A DNA stretch of 64,000 bases from Triticum aestivum (taxonomy: Eukaryota; Streptophyta; Magnoliopsida; Poales; Poaceae). The stretch is taken from positions 57,267,012-57,331,011 of the forward strand of contig NC_057812.1 in assembly GCF_018294505.1 (NCBI RefSeq), in the 5' to 3' direction. The notes beneath the pieces are model-generated. The model worked only from the letters and a program-made list of their open reading frames with translations. It was not told where the DNA came from and made no database searches. Positions 1 through 10,228 of the stretch are shown here, in pieces. Position 1 is the stretch's first letter. Each line of letters starts with the position of its first letter. The translations under genes and the position numbers were made by a program.

Positions 1-642
1 TCGTATGTTTGGAGGTTGTTGAATGTGAGCCTCAATTCAGCTATCAGAGAGTCAACATGTTTGGTTTTGACGACCACATCATCTACGTATGCCTCTACGG
101 TTTTGCCGATTTGTTTCTCCAAACATGTCTGAATCATGCGCTGATATGTTGCGCCGGCGTTTTTGAGCCCAAAAGGCATTGTGTTGAAACAAAAGGGACC
201 GTATGGTGTGATGAATGCCGTTGCAGCTTGGTCGGACTCCGCCATCTTAATTTGGTGGTAACCAGAGTATGCGTCGAGGAAACACAATGACTCGTGTCCT
301 GCGATAGCATCAATAATTTGATCGATGAGGGGGAGGGGGAAGGGATCCTTTGGGCAAGCTTTATTGAGGTCCTTGAAATCGACACAAAGGTGCCAGGATT
401 TATCCTTCTTTGGTGCCATCACCAGGTTTGCTAGCCAGTCCAGGTGTTTTATTTCTCTAATGAATCTGGCCTCCAATAACTTGGCTAGTTTCTCTCCCAT
501 GGCCTGTCTCTTAGGTTCGGAGAAACGCCGGAGAGCTTGCTTGACCGGCTTGAATCCCTTTAGGATATTGAGGCTATGCTCGGCCAGCCTGCGTGGGATT
601 CCTGGCATGTCTGAGGGATGCCAGGAGAATATGTCGCGTCCA
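1..642 (-). pseudogene. Reverse transcriptase domain of element A (continues past window start)
   Basis: This copies element RNA into DNA in the cytoplasmic virus-like particle. The minus frame is open from about 640 to base 1. Visible motifs in order are FSWHPSDMPGIPRRLAEHSLN, APKKDKSWHLCVDFKDLNKA, FLDAYSGYHQI, MPFGLKNAGATYQR and the catalytic YVDD near 80-95. At about 638 the frame does not join the upstream segment: roughly a dozen codons expected between the protease linker and the FxWHPSDMPG motif are missing, so I infer a small deletion with frameshift. The real frame is truncated by the window edge. Confidence 0.85.
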
Positions 643-934
643 CGGTGGGGTTTAACTGTGCCCCGATGGAGGCTATTTTTGTAGGCTCCGTTGGGTGGAC
701 TTGGAATTTGACTATTTCATCCGCTGGTTTAAAAGATGTGGACTTGGATCTTTTGTCGAGTATCACATTGTCCCTGTCCACTTTGGAGCGTAGCATGGTT
801 AATTCCTTGGCCGAGAGGGCTTCGGATAATGGCTCGAGGGTCAGTGCGGCTGTTTTGTTTCCGGCACAGAGTGATGTGTCCGGATCACTGGCGAGAGTGA
901 TGATTCCGTTGGGCCCGGGCATTTTGAGCTTCAT
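560..934 (-). pseudogene. Protease-RT linker segment of element A polyprotein
   Basis: This minus-strand segment starts MKLKMPGPNGIITLASDP and contains SKSTSFKPADEIVKFQVHP, which is typical of the stretch between protease and RT in Tat-like Triticeae gypsy elements. It ends in frame-shifted sequence that overlaps the RT start. It joins neither the protease ORF above nor the RT frame below without a frameshift, so the polyprotein is broken at both sides. No separate function is expected. Confidence 0.7.
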
Positions 935-1089
935 GTACCCATAATGGGGTACGGCTTGGAAGATCGTGAACGTCTCACTCCTAAAAGGGAGTGGTATCCA
1001 CTGCTGAACGGGGCCACTTGAAATGTAATTTCTTCGGACCTAAAGTTCTCTGGCGTACCGAATACCACATCTAGTGTGATTTTCCCAGC

Positions 1090-1743
1090 TCATCGTGCTT
1101 CCCGACTGGGTATGATTCCTCTGAAGGTTGTGCTACTTTGCTCAATGCGGTTCCAGTCTATTTTCATTTTTTGAAGAGTTTCCTCATAGATGAGGTTTAA
1201 TCCGCAGCCGCCATGCATGAGTACTTTGGTGAGTCGAAAGCCGTCCACAATTGTACTGAGGACCAGCGCGGCTGGTGCTCGGGCTGTTCGGAATTTAGGT
1301 TCATCACTGGCATTGAAGGTAATAGCCGTGTCACTCCATGGATTTATTGCTGCTACGTGGTAGATTTCGGCCATGTTGCGGAGTGTTTGCTTGCGCCTAT
1401 TATTTGACGCGAAGGTCTCAAAGACTGTTAACACCGGATTGTTATCCACGGGATGGTGCTCTATGGCATTTGGGATAAGAAGATTCTCACCACTTTTGCC
1501 CACCTGCCGGAGTATCCAACATGCTCTAAGGCTGTGCGTTGGTATTGTATCCGTTGTGCTATGAATTTTCCAGGGTCCGTTAAGCCATCCCTCGAATACG
1601 GTTCCGTGCCCTATAGAGGGTTTTTGCTTCTTTGTAATGAACTCGGGTGTCTTATGATAGTGCAACCTTTTACCTCGGACTGGGTGCATATACGGAGCCG
1701 GATTATCCCAAAATTTCATTTCGGTTTTCCACGCACTTTCCAT
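1090..1743 (-). pseudogene. gag C-terminal and protease-like segment of element A
   Basis: The N-terminal part (MKFWDNPAPYMHPVRGKRLH and following) is gag-like. The C-terminal part carries the retroviral-type protease motif followed by LNLIYEETLQKMKIDW. Related elements have D-G-G-S-G at the protease active site. Here the aspartate position is His (codon at 1213-1215) and the Ser is Cys, giving VLMHGGCGLNLIY. Aspartic proteases need that Asp, so this copy should be catalytically dead (family knowledge plus sequence). A stop at 1090-1092 ends the frame before the linker. Confidence 0.75.
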
Positions 1744-1755
1744 CGCACAGTACTT

Positions 1756-2526
1756 TCATACTATGGACGCAAAGTCGGCGAAGCGTGATATGTCATGGCG
1801 ACTTATGTCATTAAGGATTCCGTTGTCCATGCAGTTATTGCAGAAAAGTGAGACCGCGTCTTCCTCGCGGCAGTCCTTAACCTTCTTCATCACAAGGAGG
1901 AATCTGGCCCAATAATGATGTACTGTTTCATGGGGCTCTTGCCTGATGTGGGAAAGATCGTTTATGTCTGGGTGGGTGGGTGGATTTGAGTCCGGACCTC
2001 TACCCGATCTGAGACCCAGGGGCCGAGGGGTTTTCGATCTTGGAAGTTCAGATTCCGGTATGTCGCCCGGTGATTCTGGCCTGCTGCCTAACTCTAGGCT
2101 CAGGGTTTGGGTGATGTCCTCCCGTAAATGGGTATCTGGCTCAGAGAGCTCAGGAATTCGGACATAGTTAGTCTTCAAGATAGAGGGAGAATCGCCGCAT
2201 TGTTCCTCCACCACCGCAACATGATGGGTGACCGGTGGAGAGTTAATCTTCCTTCGATCGGGTTTAAGCCAAATCTGATCATAGTCCGTAGCGACTCCCT
2301 AGGCGGCGATGCGATCCAAGAGTTCGTTTAGGGAGGAGAGCTCCATTGGATCCATCTGCTCGGTGAATTCCGAGCCGACGTGGAGGCTGTTTTTGATGAC
2401 CCGAGAAGTCATCGTCGGTGCAGCGGCCGAACATGCGGTCATGACGAAACTGCCTAGCCGGAGAGTTTGGCCGACAACCAGAGCTCCCCCGGTGGTAATG
2501 TTGTTTTTAACAATGAGATGAGGCAT
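1756..2526 (-). pseudogene. gag N-terminal region of element A, broken into two frames
   Basis: Two minus-strand pieces, 2299-2526 (MPHLIVKNNITTGGALVVGQ) and 1756-2214, lie directly downstream of the 5' LTR in the sense direction. The second has HETVHHYWARFLLVMKKV followed by SLFCNNCMDNGILNDISRHD, a pattern of capsid-like gag regions in gypsy elements. The frames do not join. Position between LTR and protease is the main support for gag. Confidence 0.65.
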
Positions 2527-2573
2527 CCTGCCTTACGGCGATGTCACAGAGGAACTCTCAATGAAAGCACCAA

Positions 2574-3047
2574 TGTCAGTGTCAAAACCGGCGGATCTCG
2601 GGTAGGGGGTCTCGAACTGTGCGTCTAAGGCGGATGGTAACAGGTGGCAGGGGACACAATGTTTTACGCAGGTTCGGGCCCTCTTGATGGAGGTAAAACC
2701 CTACGTCCTTCTTGATTTATTCTTGATGATATGAGTATTACAAGAGTTGATCTACCACGAGATCGGAGAGGCTAAACCCTAAAAGCTAGCCTATGGTATG
2801 ATTGTCTGTTGTTCTATGGACTAAAACCCTCTGGTTTATATAGACACCAGAGGGGGCTAGGGTTACACAAGGTCGGTTACAAAGGAGGAGATATACATAT
2901 CTGTATCGCCTAGTTTGCCTTCCACGCCAAGTAGAGTCCCATCCGGACACGAGACGAAGTCTTCAGTCTTGTATCTTCATAGTCCAATAGTCTGGCCAAA
3001 GGATATAATCCGGCTGTCCGGATACCCCCTAATCCAGGACTCCCTCA
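2574..3047 (-). repeat. 5' LTR of element A
   Basis: In the sense (minus) direction the segment begins TGAGGGAGTCCTGGATTAGG at 3047 and ends GACACTGACA at 2574, so it has TG...CA ends. The internal region after it starts TTGGTGCTTTCATTGAGAG. It contains a TATA box (2837-2842) and AT-rich leader features. Its length of 474 bp is short for gypsy elements. The partner LTR is outside the window. Confidence 0.8.
2827..2854 (-). promoter_or_regulatory. TATA box inside a small perfect inverted repeat, LTR A
   Basis: A TATA-like core (TATATA at 2837-2842) lies between CCCTCTGGT (2827-2835) and its exact complement ACCAGAGGG (2846-2854). LTR promoters usually place a TATA box 25-35 bp before the RNA start. 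The flanking 9-bp inverted repeat could form a hairpin with the TATA in the loop. Promoter role is inferred from sequence and position. Confidence 0.45.
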
Positions 3048-4364
3048 GACATATAAATAATTAATGATGAATTATCAGGGTTAAATATTATTCTGCAGAA
3101 AAAAGAATCAATGTTGGATTATCTCTCTCCAGTGGTTCGTGCATTAGATGATGGTACATTTGCTCATTTCATTATCTGTACGTAGTTAGCAAAATTTAGG
3201 TGTCCTCATTTTATGTTTGATTTGTACTTTCAGACTGTGTCAGTGTGTATGGTATCTCTATTGTCCATGTTCCCTGGAATAATAGAGATGAATGGAAACA
3301 TGGGATTTGACCTTTTTTTTAAATTTGTCAGCCAACTTGGGATACATCTATCAAGAGCTAATATTTAGCTGGCTTTATTTTTTTGAAATAGTCCATTTCT
3401 TTTTAGGCAAATCCCGATGATGTTTTTTTCCTATTATCGGTCAACCCAATTCTCCTTGGATAATTTATCCACAATCAAACACCTTTTATTGTGTTTTATC
3501 ATGCATGATATGTAGCATTCATCAACAATATAGTAGATGCTACTAAACAAGTAAACATCACTAATTAGAAATTAAATTTAAGCTTCACACTTATTCTAGT
3601 TGCAAATTTTAAGGTGTGTGTCCTGCAAAAAAAAGCTCGATCAGGATTAATAAATAACATGATGTATTCCTTCTATGTTCTTCCATACTAGCTAGCTCTC
3701 CATTTTTTCTCTGTAAAAAGGAGGGTAGAAATTGTGTTATGCCGATCTTATTGTGTAAGGTGTCCAAATACTTCGCATATGAATTAACCCAATGCAGTTG
3801 CATTGTTTAGATGTGCCCTCGACATGTTTGGAGCAAAAGATTGTCCTTTCTAATATGGTTGCGTCTAGATCCTTCCATGATACCCAACTGTCAGACTAAA
3901 TCATTAGAGGTTCTAAATATATAGAGATTCCAGATGGTAAAGGCATCAGATTACAATTATCCTCTGTGAGTAACTTTCTTTTGAACGGGCAATTAAATAA
4001 GTTTGCTTCATTGGTGTTTAGTATGTCTATTGGTACCCTACTATATGTTTGAGAAAAAAATACTTGAATTAATTTTACAATGCCTATATTAATATAATTT
4101 TGGTCATTGCCAATATTTTGCAATACGATGTAGACCTCCGAGCGAGATTCCAGTATGTTGACCATCATCCTGTTCCAATTCAAGGGACTATGATATTTAG
4201 TGCTCACCTCCATGATTCATTTTCATGGCCATGAAAAATCGATCAATATATTTTCCTAATATTTATTTATATAAAATCTTACGTAGTAATAAAATTATTA
4301 ACTTCATTTTATAATTCATATTTTTTAATTGCTAGCCCGTGCGGATACACGAGTTGACAACTAG
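3048..4364 (+). mobile_element. Helitron, 3' portion (H1)
   Basis: The segment ends GCTAGCCCGTGCGGATACAC, then GAGTTGACAACTAG at 4364, followed by T. A short imperfect hairpin (CCCGTG ... CACGAG) about 10 bp before a terminal CTAG is the Helitron 3' signature, and insertion before T fits. The 5' TC end is not visible because element A (1-3047) is inserted in it. The body is AT-rich and encodes nothing I recognise; a weak minus-strand frame at 3896-4213 could be decayed captured sequence. No Rep/helicase motif is present, so this copy is non-autonomous here. Confidence 0.65.
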
Positions 4365-5559
4365 TTGGTACTAATTTTCATGTGTTGCTTTTGACAAGCT
4401 GAAACAAATATAAGTGAAGATCATGAGCATAAAATTTATTTCTCTCAAATTAATTTAAGTGAAGCAAGAGAGAATTTCTTGAAATTTTGACAAACTCTCA
4501 AATAAATCTAAGTGAAGCAAGAGAGTATTTCTTCAAAAATAGTAAAGAACACCGTGCTCAAAAAGATATAAGTGAAGCACTAGAGCAAATCCATAGCTCA
4601 TAACAAATTTAAGTGAAGCATAGAGAGAAATTCTAACAAGTCATGGCATAATTTTGGATCTCTCAAATAGGTGTGCCAGCATGGAATCAACACTTAAAAC
4701 ACAAAATAAAACAAGGAAAGACTCATATCATACAAGACGCTCCAAGCAAAACACATAGTATGTGACGAATAAAAATTAAGCTTCGAGCAAAATACCAATG
4801 GTCGTTAGAAGAAAGAGGGGATGCCACTCGGTGCATCCCCAAGCTTAGTTGCTTGCTCTCTTTGGATAATAGCTTGGGATGCCGGGGAATCCCCAAGCTT
4901 AGGCTCTTGTTACTCCTTATTCCTTCACCCATCGTAAGATAACCCAAAACTTGAAAACTTCAATCACACAAAACTCAACAAAACCTTCGTGACATCCGTT
5001 AGTATAAGAAAACAAATCACTACTATAAGTACTGTAGAAAACCAATACATATTTTATTACTCAATTATATATATTGTATTCCAACTTTTCTAAGGCAAAA
5101 ACTCATCAAAGAAGACCATAGAATCATCAAAACAAGCACACAACGCAAAGTAAACAAAATCTGTCAAAAATAGAACAGTCTGTAGAAATATGGATATTTC
5201 GAATACTTCTATAACCCCAAAAATCTTTAGAAATTAGGAAAACCTGAGAAATCTGTATGTTAATCTTCTGGAAGAGGAATTGGTATTTTATTGATCTCTG
5301 TCTAAGAACAAGAATTATTTTCGTGAGCGCAAAAGTTTCTGTTTTTCAGCAAGATCAAACAACTATTACCCAAGAAGATCCTAAAGGCTTTACATGACAC
5401 AAACCCTAACTGAAACATAAAAAACACATTCGTAATAGTAGAATAATTGTGCTAACACTCAAGAACAGAAAGCAAAAAGCAAAAATAGATTTTATTCATT
5501 GGGTTGCCTCCCAACAAGCATTATAGTTTTACGCCCCTAGCTAGGCATAAAGCAAGGAT
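4365..5559 (-). other. 3' non-coding region of element B
   Basis: There is no credible gene. It holds repeated ATAAGTGAAGCA-type motifs (about 4408-4625), copies of the complement of AAGCTTGGGGATG (4834-4846 exact, 4889-4900 with one mismatch), and near its sense start the motif TTGTTGGGAGGCAACCCAAT (5502-5521), an inverted repeat (TTGGGaggcaaCCCAA) also present in element D at 36149-36164. These shared motifs tie B to D and E. Confidence 0.7.
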
Positions 5560-6054
5560 CTAAGTTTTGTCATCTTTGTTTTGAGATCCATAAGATGCCC
5601 TCATGTTTGATTCATATGGTGGCCTAATTCTTGTTCTAGGGAAGTGTTTCATACCCTTCGTCAAAGGAAATTGGAACTTCATATTGCCTTCTTTCATATC
5701 AATCACGGCAATGATAGTGCGTAAAAACGGTCTACCAAGAATAATTGGGCAAGACAGATTGCAATCAATATCAAGAACAATAAAATCTATGGGCACATAA
5801 TTCCTATTTGCAAGAATAATAACATCATTAATTCTTCCCATAGGCTTTTTAATAGTAGAATCCGCTAAGTGTAAATTCATAGAACACTCTTCAATATCGG
5901 TAAGACCAAGCACATCACATAAAGATTTCGGAATTGTAGAAACACTAGCACCCAAGTCACACAAATAAAAACACTCATAATTTTTAATCTTGACCTTGAT
6001 AGTAGGTTCCCATTCATCATGCAATTTTCTAAGAATTGAAACTTCTAATAACAA
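5560..6054 (-). pseudogene. Retroviral-type aspartic protease domain, element B
   Basis: The 164-residue frame contains CDLGASVSTIPKSLCDVLGL, then an ILANRNYVPIDFIVLDID segment and CPIILGRPFLRT, the typical flap and C-terminal motifs of Athila-type proteases. The active site reads D-L-G-A rather than D-S/T-G-A, as also in element C here (RDLGASMSAIP), so that may be normal for this lineage. The frame ends after RASYGSQNKDDKT and no RT follows. It is linked to the upstream frame by a one-base loss in an A-run near 6055. Confidence 0.75.
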
Positions 6055-6392
6055 CTTTTTTCTAAAGCTTTCATCATAGCATCAACAATATGTATAGTAA
6101 AAGATTTATTTTGTTCATAAGCATGGGGTGAATTTATCATGGATTGAAACAAAGAAATACAATCAATCAAAGAGCAACTATCATAATTAAAGAGTTTGTA
6201 ATCCAAAAGAGTTGGTACATCACTAGTTAAAGTTTTGACCTCTTCAAACCCACTTTTATCAATTTTCTCAACAAGATTTTCAGCCTCCAAAATATCGGGA
6301 CGCCTTCTAACTAAAGTTGACTCTTCTCCAGTCCCTTTTTCATCAATCTTAACTTTACCAAACAAGGAATAAATAGAAGAAACACCAATCAT
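6045..6392 (-). pseudogene. gag-protease linker frame, element B
   Basis: This 115-residue frame begins MIGVSSIYSLFGKVKIDEKG and is acidic. I do not recognise a domain. It sits between the gag-like frame and the protease. Its start and end each coincide with A-homopolymers where one extra A would fuse the three frames into one ORF. It is probably part of a single ancestral polyprotein. Confidence 0.6.
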
Positions 6393-6402
6393 TTTAAGAT
6401 CT

Positions 6403-6705
6403 TCATTTTTTATCTTCTAGCGAGATTGGTTTGGCGGCTATTCGATTTACTAGGGTAGCTTGTGCATTGGATATTTTTCCTAGCAAAATTTCAGCAAAAG
6501 CATACTTAGATTGGAGATTGCAAACTAATCTACTAATATCATCAAGTTGTTTTGTTATAGCATCTAGCACAACAGAGTGCTCTTCGAGTTCTTTGATAAA
6601 ATACTTATTATGCTCAAATTGTGTAGTCATATATTCCTTAGTATTTTTCTGAATTTCAAGCAAAATAGTAGGGTAAGGAACGTCATAATATTTTCTTTGA
6701 GACAT
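6403..6705 (-). pseudogene. gag-like N-terminal frame, element B
   Basis: I start at the ATG at 6703-6705 (MSQRKYYDVPYPTILLEIQK), about 190 bases inside the PBS. The longer open frame upstream runs through PBS and LTR and is not a gene. The roughly 100-residue product is rich in charged and Leu/Ile residues with heptad-like spacing, suggesting a coiled coil. No zinc knuckle is seen. A stop in GATAAAAAATGA at about 6403 is consistent with loss of one A. By position it corresponds to the start of the Athila-type polyprotein. Confidence 0.6.
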
Positions 6706-6894
6706 CATGACTACGCAAACAAGAACAGACGCAAAAATAGATCTGGCAAGAAAACGAGGAACGAAAAAGTGGGCGAATAAAACGACAAAATTTTTGTGAA
6801 GTGGGGGAGAGGAAAATGAGAGGCAAATGGCAAATAATGTAAATTGCAAGGAGATAAGATTTGTGATTAGGAACATGGTATTTGTAGATGACCC

Positions 6895-6912
6895 TCCCCG
6901 GCAGCGGCGCCA
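6895..6912 (-). promoter_or_regulatory. Primer binding site, tRNA-Asp type, element B
   Basis: On the minus strand this reads TGGCGCCGCTGCCGGGGA, one change from the complement of the 3' end of plant tRNA-Asp (TGGCGCCGTTGCCGGGGA). It lies 11 bases inside the LTR end at 6924, as expected for a minus-strand DNA primer site. Confidence 0.75.
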
Positions 6913-6923
6913 GAAATTCCTTT

Positions 6924-7934
6924 TGATGCTGCTTGAAGCCACGTCGGTAGTTCCCCAAAGAGGAAGGGATGATGAAGCACAGCGACGGTAGGTATTTCCC
7001 TCATTGATGAGACCACGGTTATTGAACCAACAGGAGAACCAGGAAACAATACGTAAATGAAACCTGCACACAAATAACAAATACTCGCAACCCGACGTAT
7101 TAAAGGGGTTGTCAATCCCTTTCGAGTAACAACGCCAGAAATTGGCAAACAGACATGAATAAATTGTAGTAGATTGACAGATCGAATGCCAAATATAATA
7201 AATAAGAATAAATTGCAGCAAGGTATTTTTGGTTTAATAGATCTGAAAATAAAAGGCAAATAAAATAGATCACAAAGGCAAATAATATGAGAAAGAGACA
7301 CCGGGGACGTACGTTTCACTAGTGGCTTCTCTCGAGAAAAATAGCAAACGGTGGGTAAACAAATTACTGTTGGAAAATTGGTAGAACTTCAAATACTCAT
7401 GACAATATCCAGGCAATGATCATTATATAGGCATCACATCCAAGATTACTAGACCGACTCTTGCCTGCATCTACTACTATTACTCCACACATTGAGCGCT
7501 ATCCAACATGCATCTAGTGTATTAAGTTCATGGAGAAATGGAGTAATGCAATAAGAATGATGACATGATGTAGACAAGATCTATTTATGTAGAAATACAC
7601 CCCATCATTTTATCCTTAGTAGCAATGATACATACGTGTCAGTTCCCCTTCTGTCATTGGGATCAAGCACCGTAAGATCGAACCCACTACAAAGCACCTC
7701 TTCCCATTGCAAGATAAATAGATTAAGTTGTCCAAAAAATACAAATATAGGAGAAGAAATATGAGGCTATAAGCAATCATGCACATAAGAGATCAAAGAA
7801 ACTCAAATAACTTTCATGGATAAAAAGAGATAAGTCTGATCATAAACTCATAGTTCATCTGATCCCAACATACACACAGCAAAAAGAGTTACATCATATG
7901 GATCTCCAGGAGACCATTGTACTGAGAATTAAAC
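6924..7934 (-). repeat. 5' LTR of element B, downstream part
   Basis: This is the U5-side part of an LTR of about 1.6 kb. It ends (sense) CTTCAAGCAGCATCA at 6924. The rest of the LTR lies at 23569-24149, separated by chromovirus G. Continuity is supported because 7920-7934 (GAGAATTAAAC) and 23569 on (CAAATGAGAGAGAGG) join into a sequence resembling the LTR of element E at about 61294-61318. Confidence 0.8.
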
Positions 7935-9059
7935 TTTAGCGATCCGACCTCAAACGGTCAAATCTCTGTGCATAAGTGTCATCCCTAGATCGGTAATGCT
8001 GACACACAGAATACTTGAAGGATTTATAACAGAGTTCAATCACACACTTATTACATCGAATATCTCAAAAGAGAGTACTTATTACAATAATATGACTAAA
8101 GGCCATCTAATGAAGATAAAAGCGGAAGGCTTCCAAGGTAAAATGAGTCCATCAACTCCAATGGCATAGCCGAGTGCAAGACAACGACCTAGCACAGCTT
8201 ACTCTTCGTCTGAAAAGTCTGCAACATAATACGTTGCAGCTCGAAATGGGTCAGCACATGGAATATGCTAGCAAAATAACACTGCAGAGCAATGAACAAG
8301 TAGCAACTACAACTATATGCATATTTAGCTGGTGGAGGCTCTATGGTTATTTTTGCAGAAAGCTAGTTTTTCCCTACAACAAAGGAATATGTTTTATTTA
8401 ACTACAAATTTGTTGAAAACATTGAGAATGGTAACCCCATCTCATTCCCAAATTAATAATCATTAACCCAACAAGTTAATTTAAGCAAAATGATGAGATC
8501 AACATAATAATTTTCAAGCACCAGATACTCAAGATGTCCATAATCGGGGACATGTCTAACCATGATTAGTTTGTACACACTGTAGAGGTTTGTGCACTTT
8601 TCCCCACAAGACTCGATCTACTCCGTTGATTTCTTGCACTACATGATGTTTGAGAAACGGATGACCGAGACACAGTCTTTCAGAAGAATTAACCCTTTCG
8701 GCGGGTAAACCGTACCACCTAAAATCCCCTACATTTGCTAGTTTACTACTGAAAGAGGTCACGCAAAATACTCAACTATGCCAGAGCCCATAATAGCTTG
8801 TGGCTGCACACAGAAGTTTCCAGCATGAATAACATTATGATCCCTTTGAGCCTGGGTGGCGGGCCATAGGATGATCACACGGATTCCCCGGGATCTCCTT
8901 GGACAACATTCACTACTAGGAAAATGCTTATAGATAGAAGTTTACCGGTAGCGCCTGTTTACTTAGCTGTAACGTTTGTTTTGAATGGGCGCTACAGCTG
9001 GTGGGCTTAGCAGTAGCGCTGGCCTCTAAACAACGCTACTACTAGAGCAAAAGAAAACC

Positions 9060-10228
9060 GGACCGAGCGCCCCCGCACCCCCTCACACTCTCACAATCGA
9101 TCCCCTCCGCCCGACGCCGCCGCCGCGGTTAGGGTTCGTCCCCGGCCGCCTCACCCCCATCGACAGTGCCGTGCGCCGCCACCACGCGCGGTCGCCTCTC
9201 GCCTACTCCGACGCTCTAGCCCCATAAGTCCCCCTCGATCTCCTCCTCCCTGTGCGCGCCACACTATCTAGGCTCCAATCGATTTGTCGTGGCGGCTCGC
9301 CATGTTTTGGGATTTAGGGATTGCATGGTGGCTCCGCGCTTTGATGCGACATGCTCCTCACATGATTGGGGAGAGAGTAGAGAGGGGTTGGTGAGAGAAG
9401 TAGAGGATTTTTGTTGCTCACCGAAACTTAGGAGAGAGTAGAGAGAAGTAGCTAGAGAAGTAGAGGCTTTTAGCACATATAATTGAAACTTGGGTTTCAA
9501 TTCTTGGTTGTTGCCCCTGGAGGAGTGGTGGCAGCGGTAGTGCCTAGTGTTCTAGGGTTTAGAGAGGGGGCGTCCATGTCGTGACTATTGTTTCCGACAT
9601 TTAGGATCATTGATGTAGTACTTGTAACTACTTGTCATTCCTTTGCTGGAACAACCATAGTGCTCGACCGTAGAATCGTGAGCATTTTTTAGCTCTGATA
9701 TGACAGCAACGGTTGAGGGTTTCAATTCTTGGCTACTGCCACTAGCTTCTTTGTTGATGCACATAAATATATGACCAAGAAGCCCTCACTGTTATGTGTT
9801 TTCATGGAAAATCAATGCTTGATTCGAGACTCTCTTTCAGGTTGAAGAGAGTATCTGTATGTGGTGATGCTCAAGTTGCTAAGTTCTTATGACGCTGTTA
9901 GTGAGCCCATTTTTGGTAAATTTCAGAAAAAGAAAACACAGATAGACAGAGAGTTGTATCTGATCGAAAAGGGGGGTGTTTGCCTTTTATAGTTTTAATT
10001 ATTGTGCATCTAATGCCAAAGGTGGAATGGATGTTTACTTATTGTGTTCCAGAAGATTCTAAGTTGGTTCAACTTTTGGATGTGGGAATAGATAAAGTGT
10101 TCCCCTGGACTGAACTTTATGTTTACTTTTTAGTTGTTATTTTGCTTGCCATGTGAACTCTAGCTATGAAAACTTTATGTTTACTTTTTGGATCGTTAAT
10201 CCTTTAATCATATTGCTTTAGGGAAATG
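9060..10228 (+). other. Captured upstream region of the B3 gene within the CACTA element
   Basis: A GC-rich stretch (9060-9260), rich in Pro/Arg-coding triplets, looks like the 5' leader or first exon of a grass gene. It is followed by AT-richer sequence to 10228. I see no open frame that continues into the B3 exons and no recognised domain. It is probably captured 5' flank or UTR of the same gene. The minus frame at 9264-9500 has no support. Confidence 0.4.

Larger units (their letters stand above)
1..3047 (-). mobile_element. Ty3-gypsy LTR retrotransposon (Tat/Retand-like), 5' part, cut by window edge
   Basis: Reading the minus strand from the high coordinate, I see a 474-bp LTR, a gag region, a protease-like domain and a reverse transcriptase, which is gypsy order. 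The RT motif MPFGLKNAGATYQR and YVDD suggest the Tat/Retand branch (family knowledge, moderate confidence). RNase H, integrase and the 3' LTR must lie left of the window. The flank after the LTR is GACAT at 3048-3052, the expected 5-bp target duplication, whose partner is outside. The element interrupts a Helitron whose 3' end is at 4364. It is degenerate, with frameshifts and a mutated protease site. Confidence 0.85.
4365..7934 (-). mobile_element. Non-autonomous Athila-like retrotransposon B, internal region and first part of 5' LTR
   Basis: On the minus strand this runs LTR (6924-7934, continued at 23569-24149), tRNA-Asp-type PBS (6895-6912), a short gag-like frame (6403-6705), a linker frame, a protease-like domain (5560-6054) and a long 3' non-coding region (4365-5559). 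RT, RNase H and integrase are absent, so this looks like a gag-PR derivative that depends on helper proteins. The 3' LTR lies left of the window beyond Helitron H1. GTACC at 24150-24154 is the candidate target duplication on the right. Confidence 0.8.

Noticed and set aside
3896..4213. Possible captured gene fragment in Helitron H1
   Set aside because: A single short frame with no recognised domain or splice support; kept only as a note.
8556..8762. Small ORF shared with 21436-21642
   Set aside because: Both lie in the two LTRs of the same chromovirus; similarity is due to LTR duplication, not coding selection.
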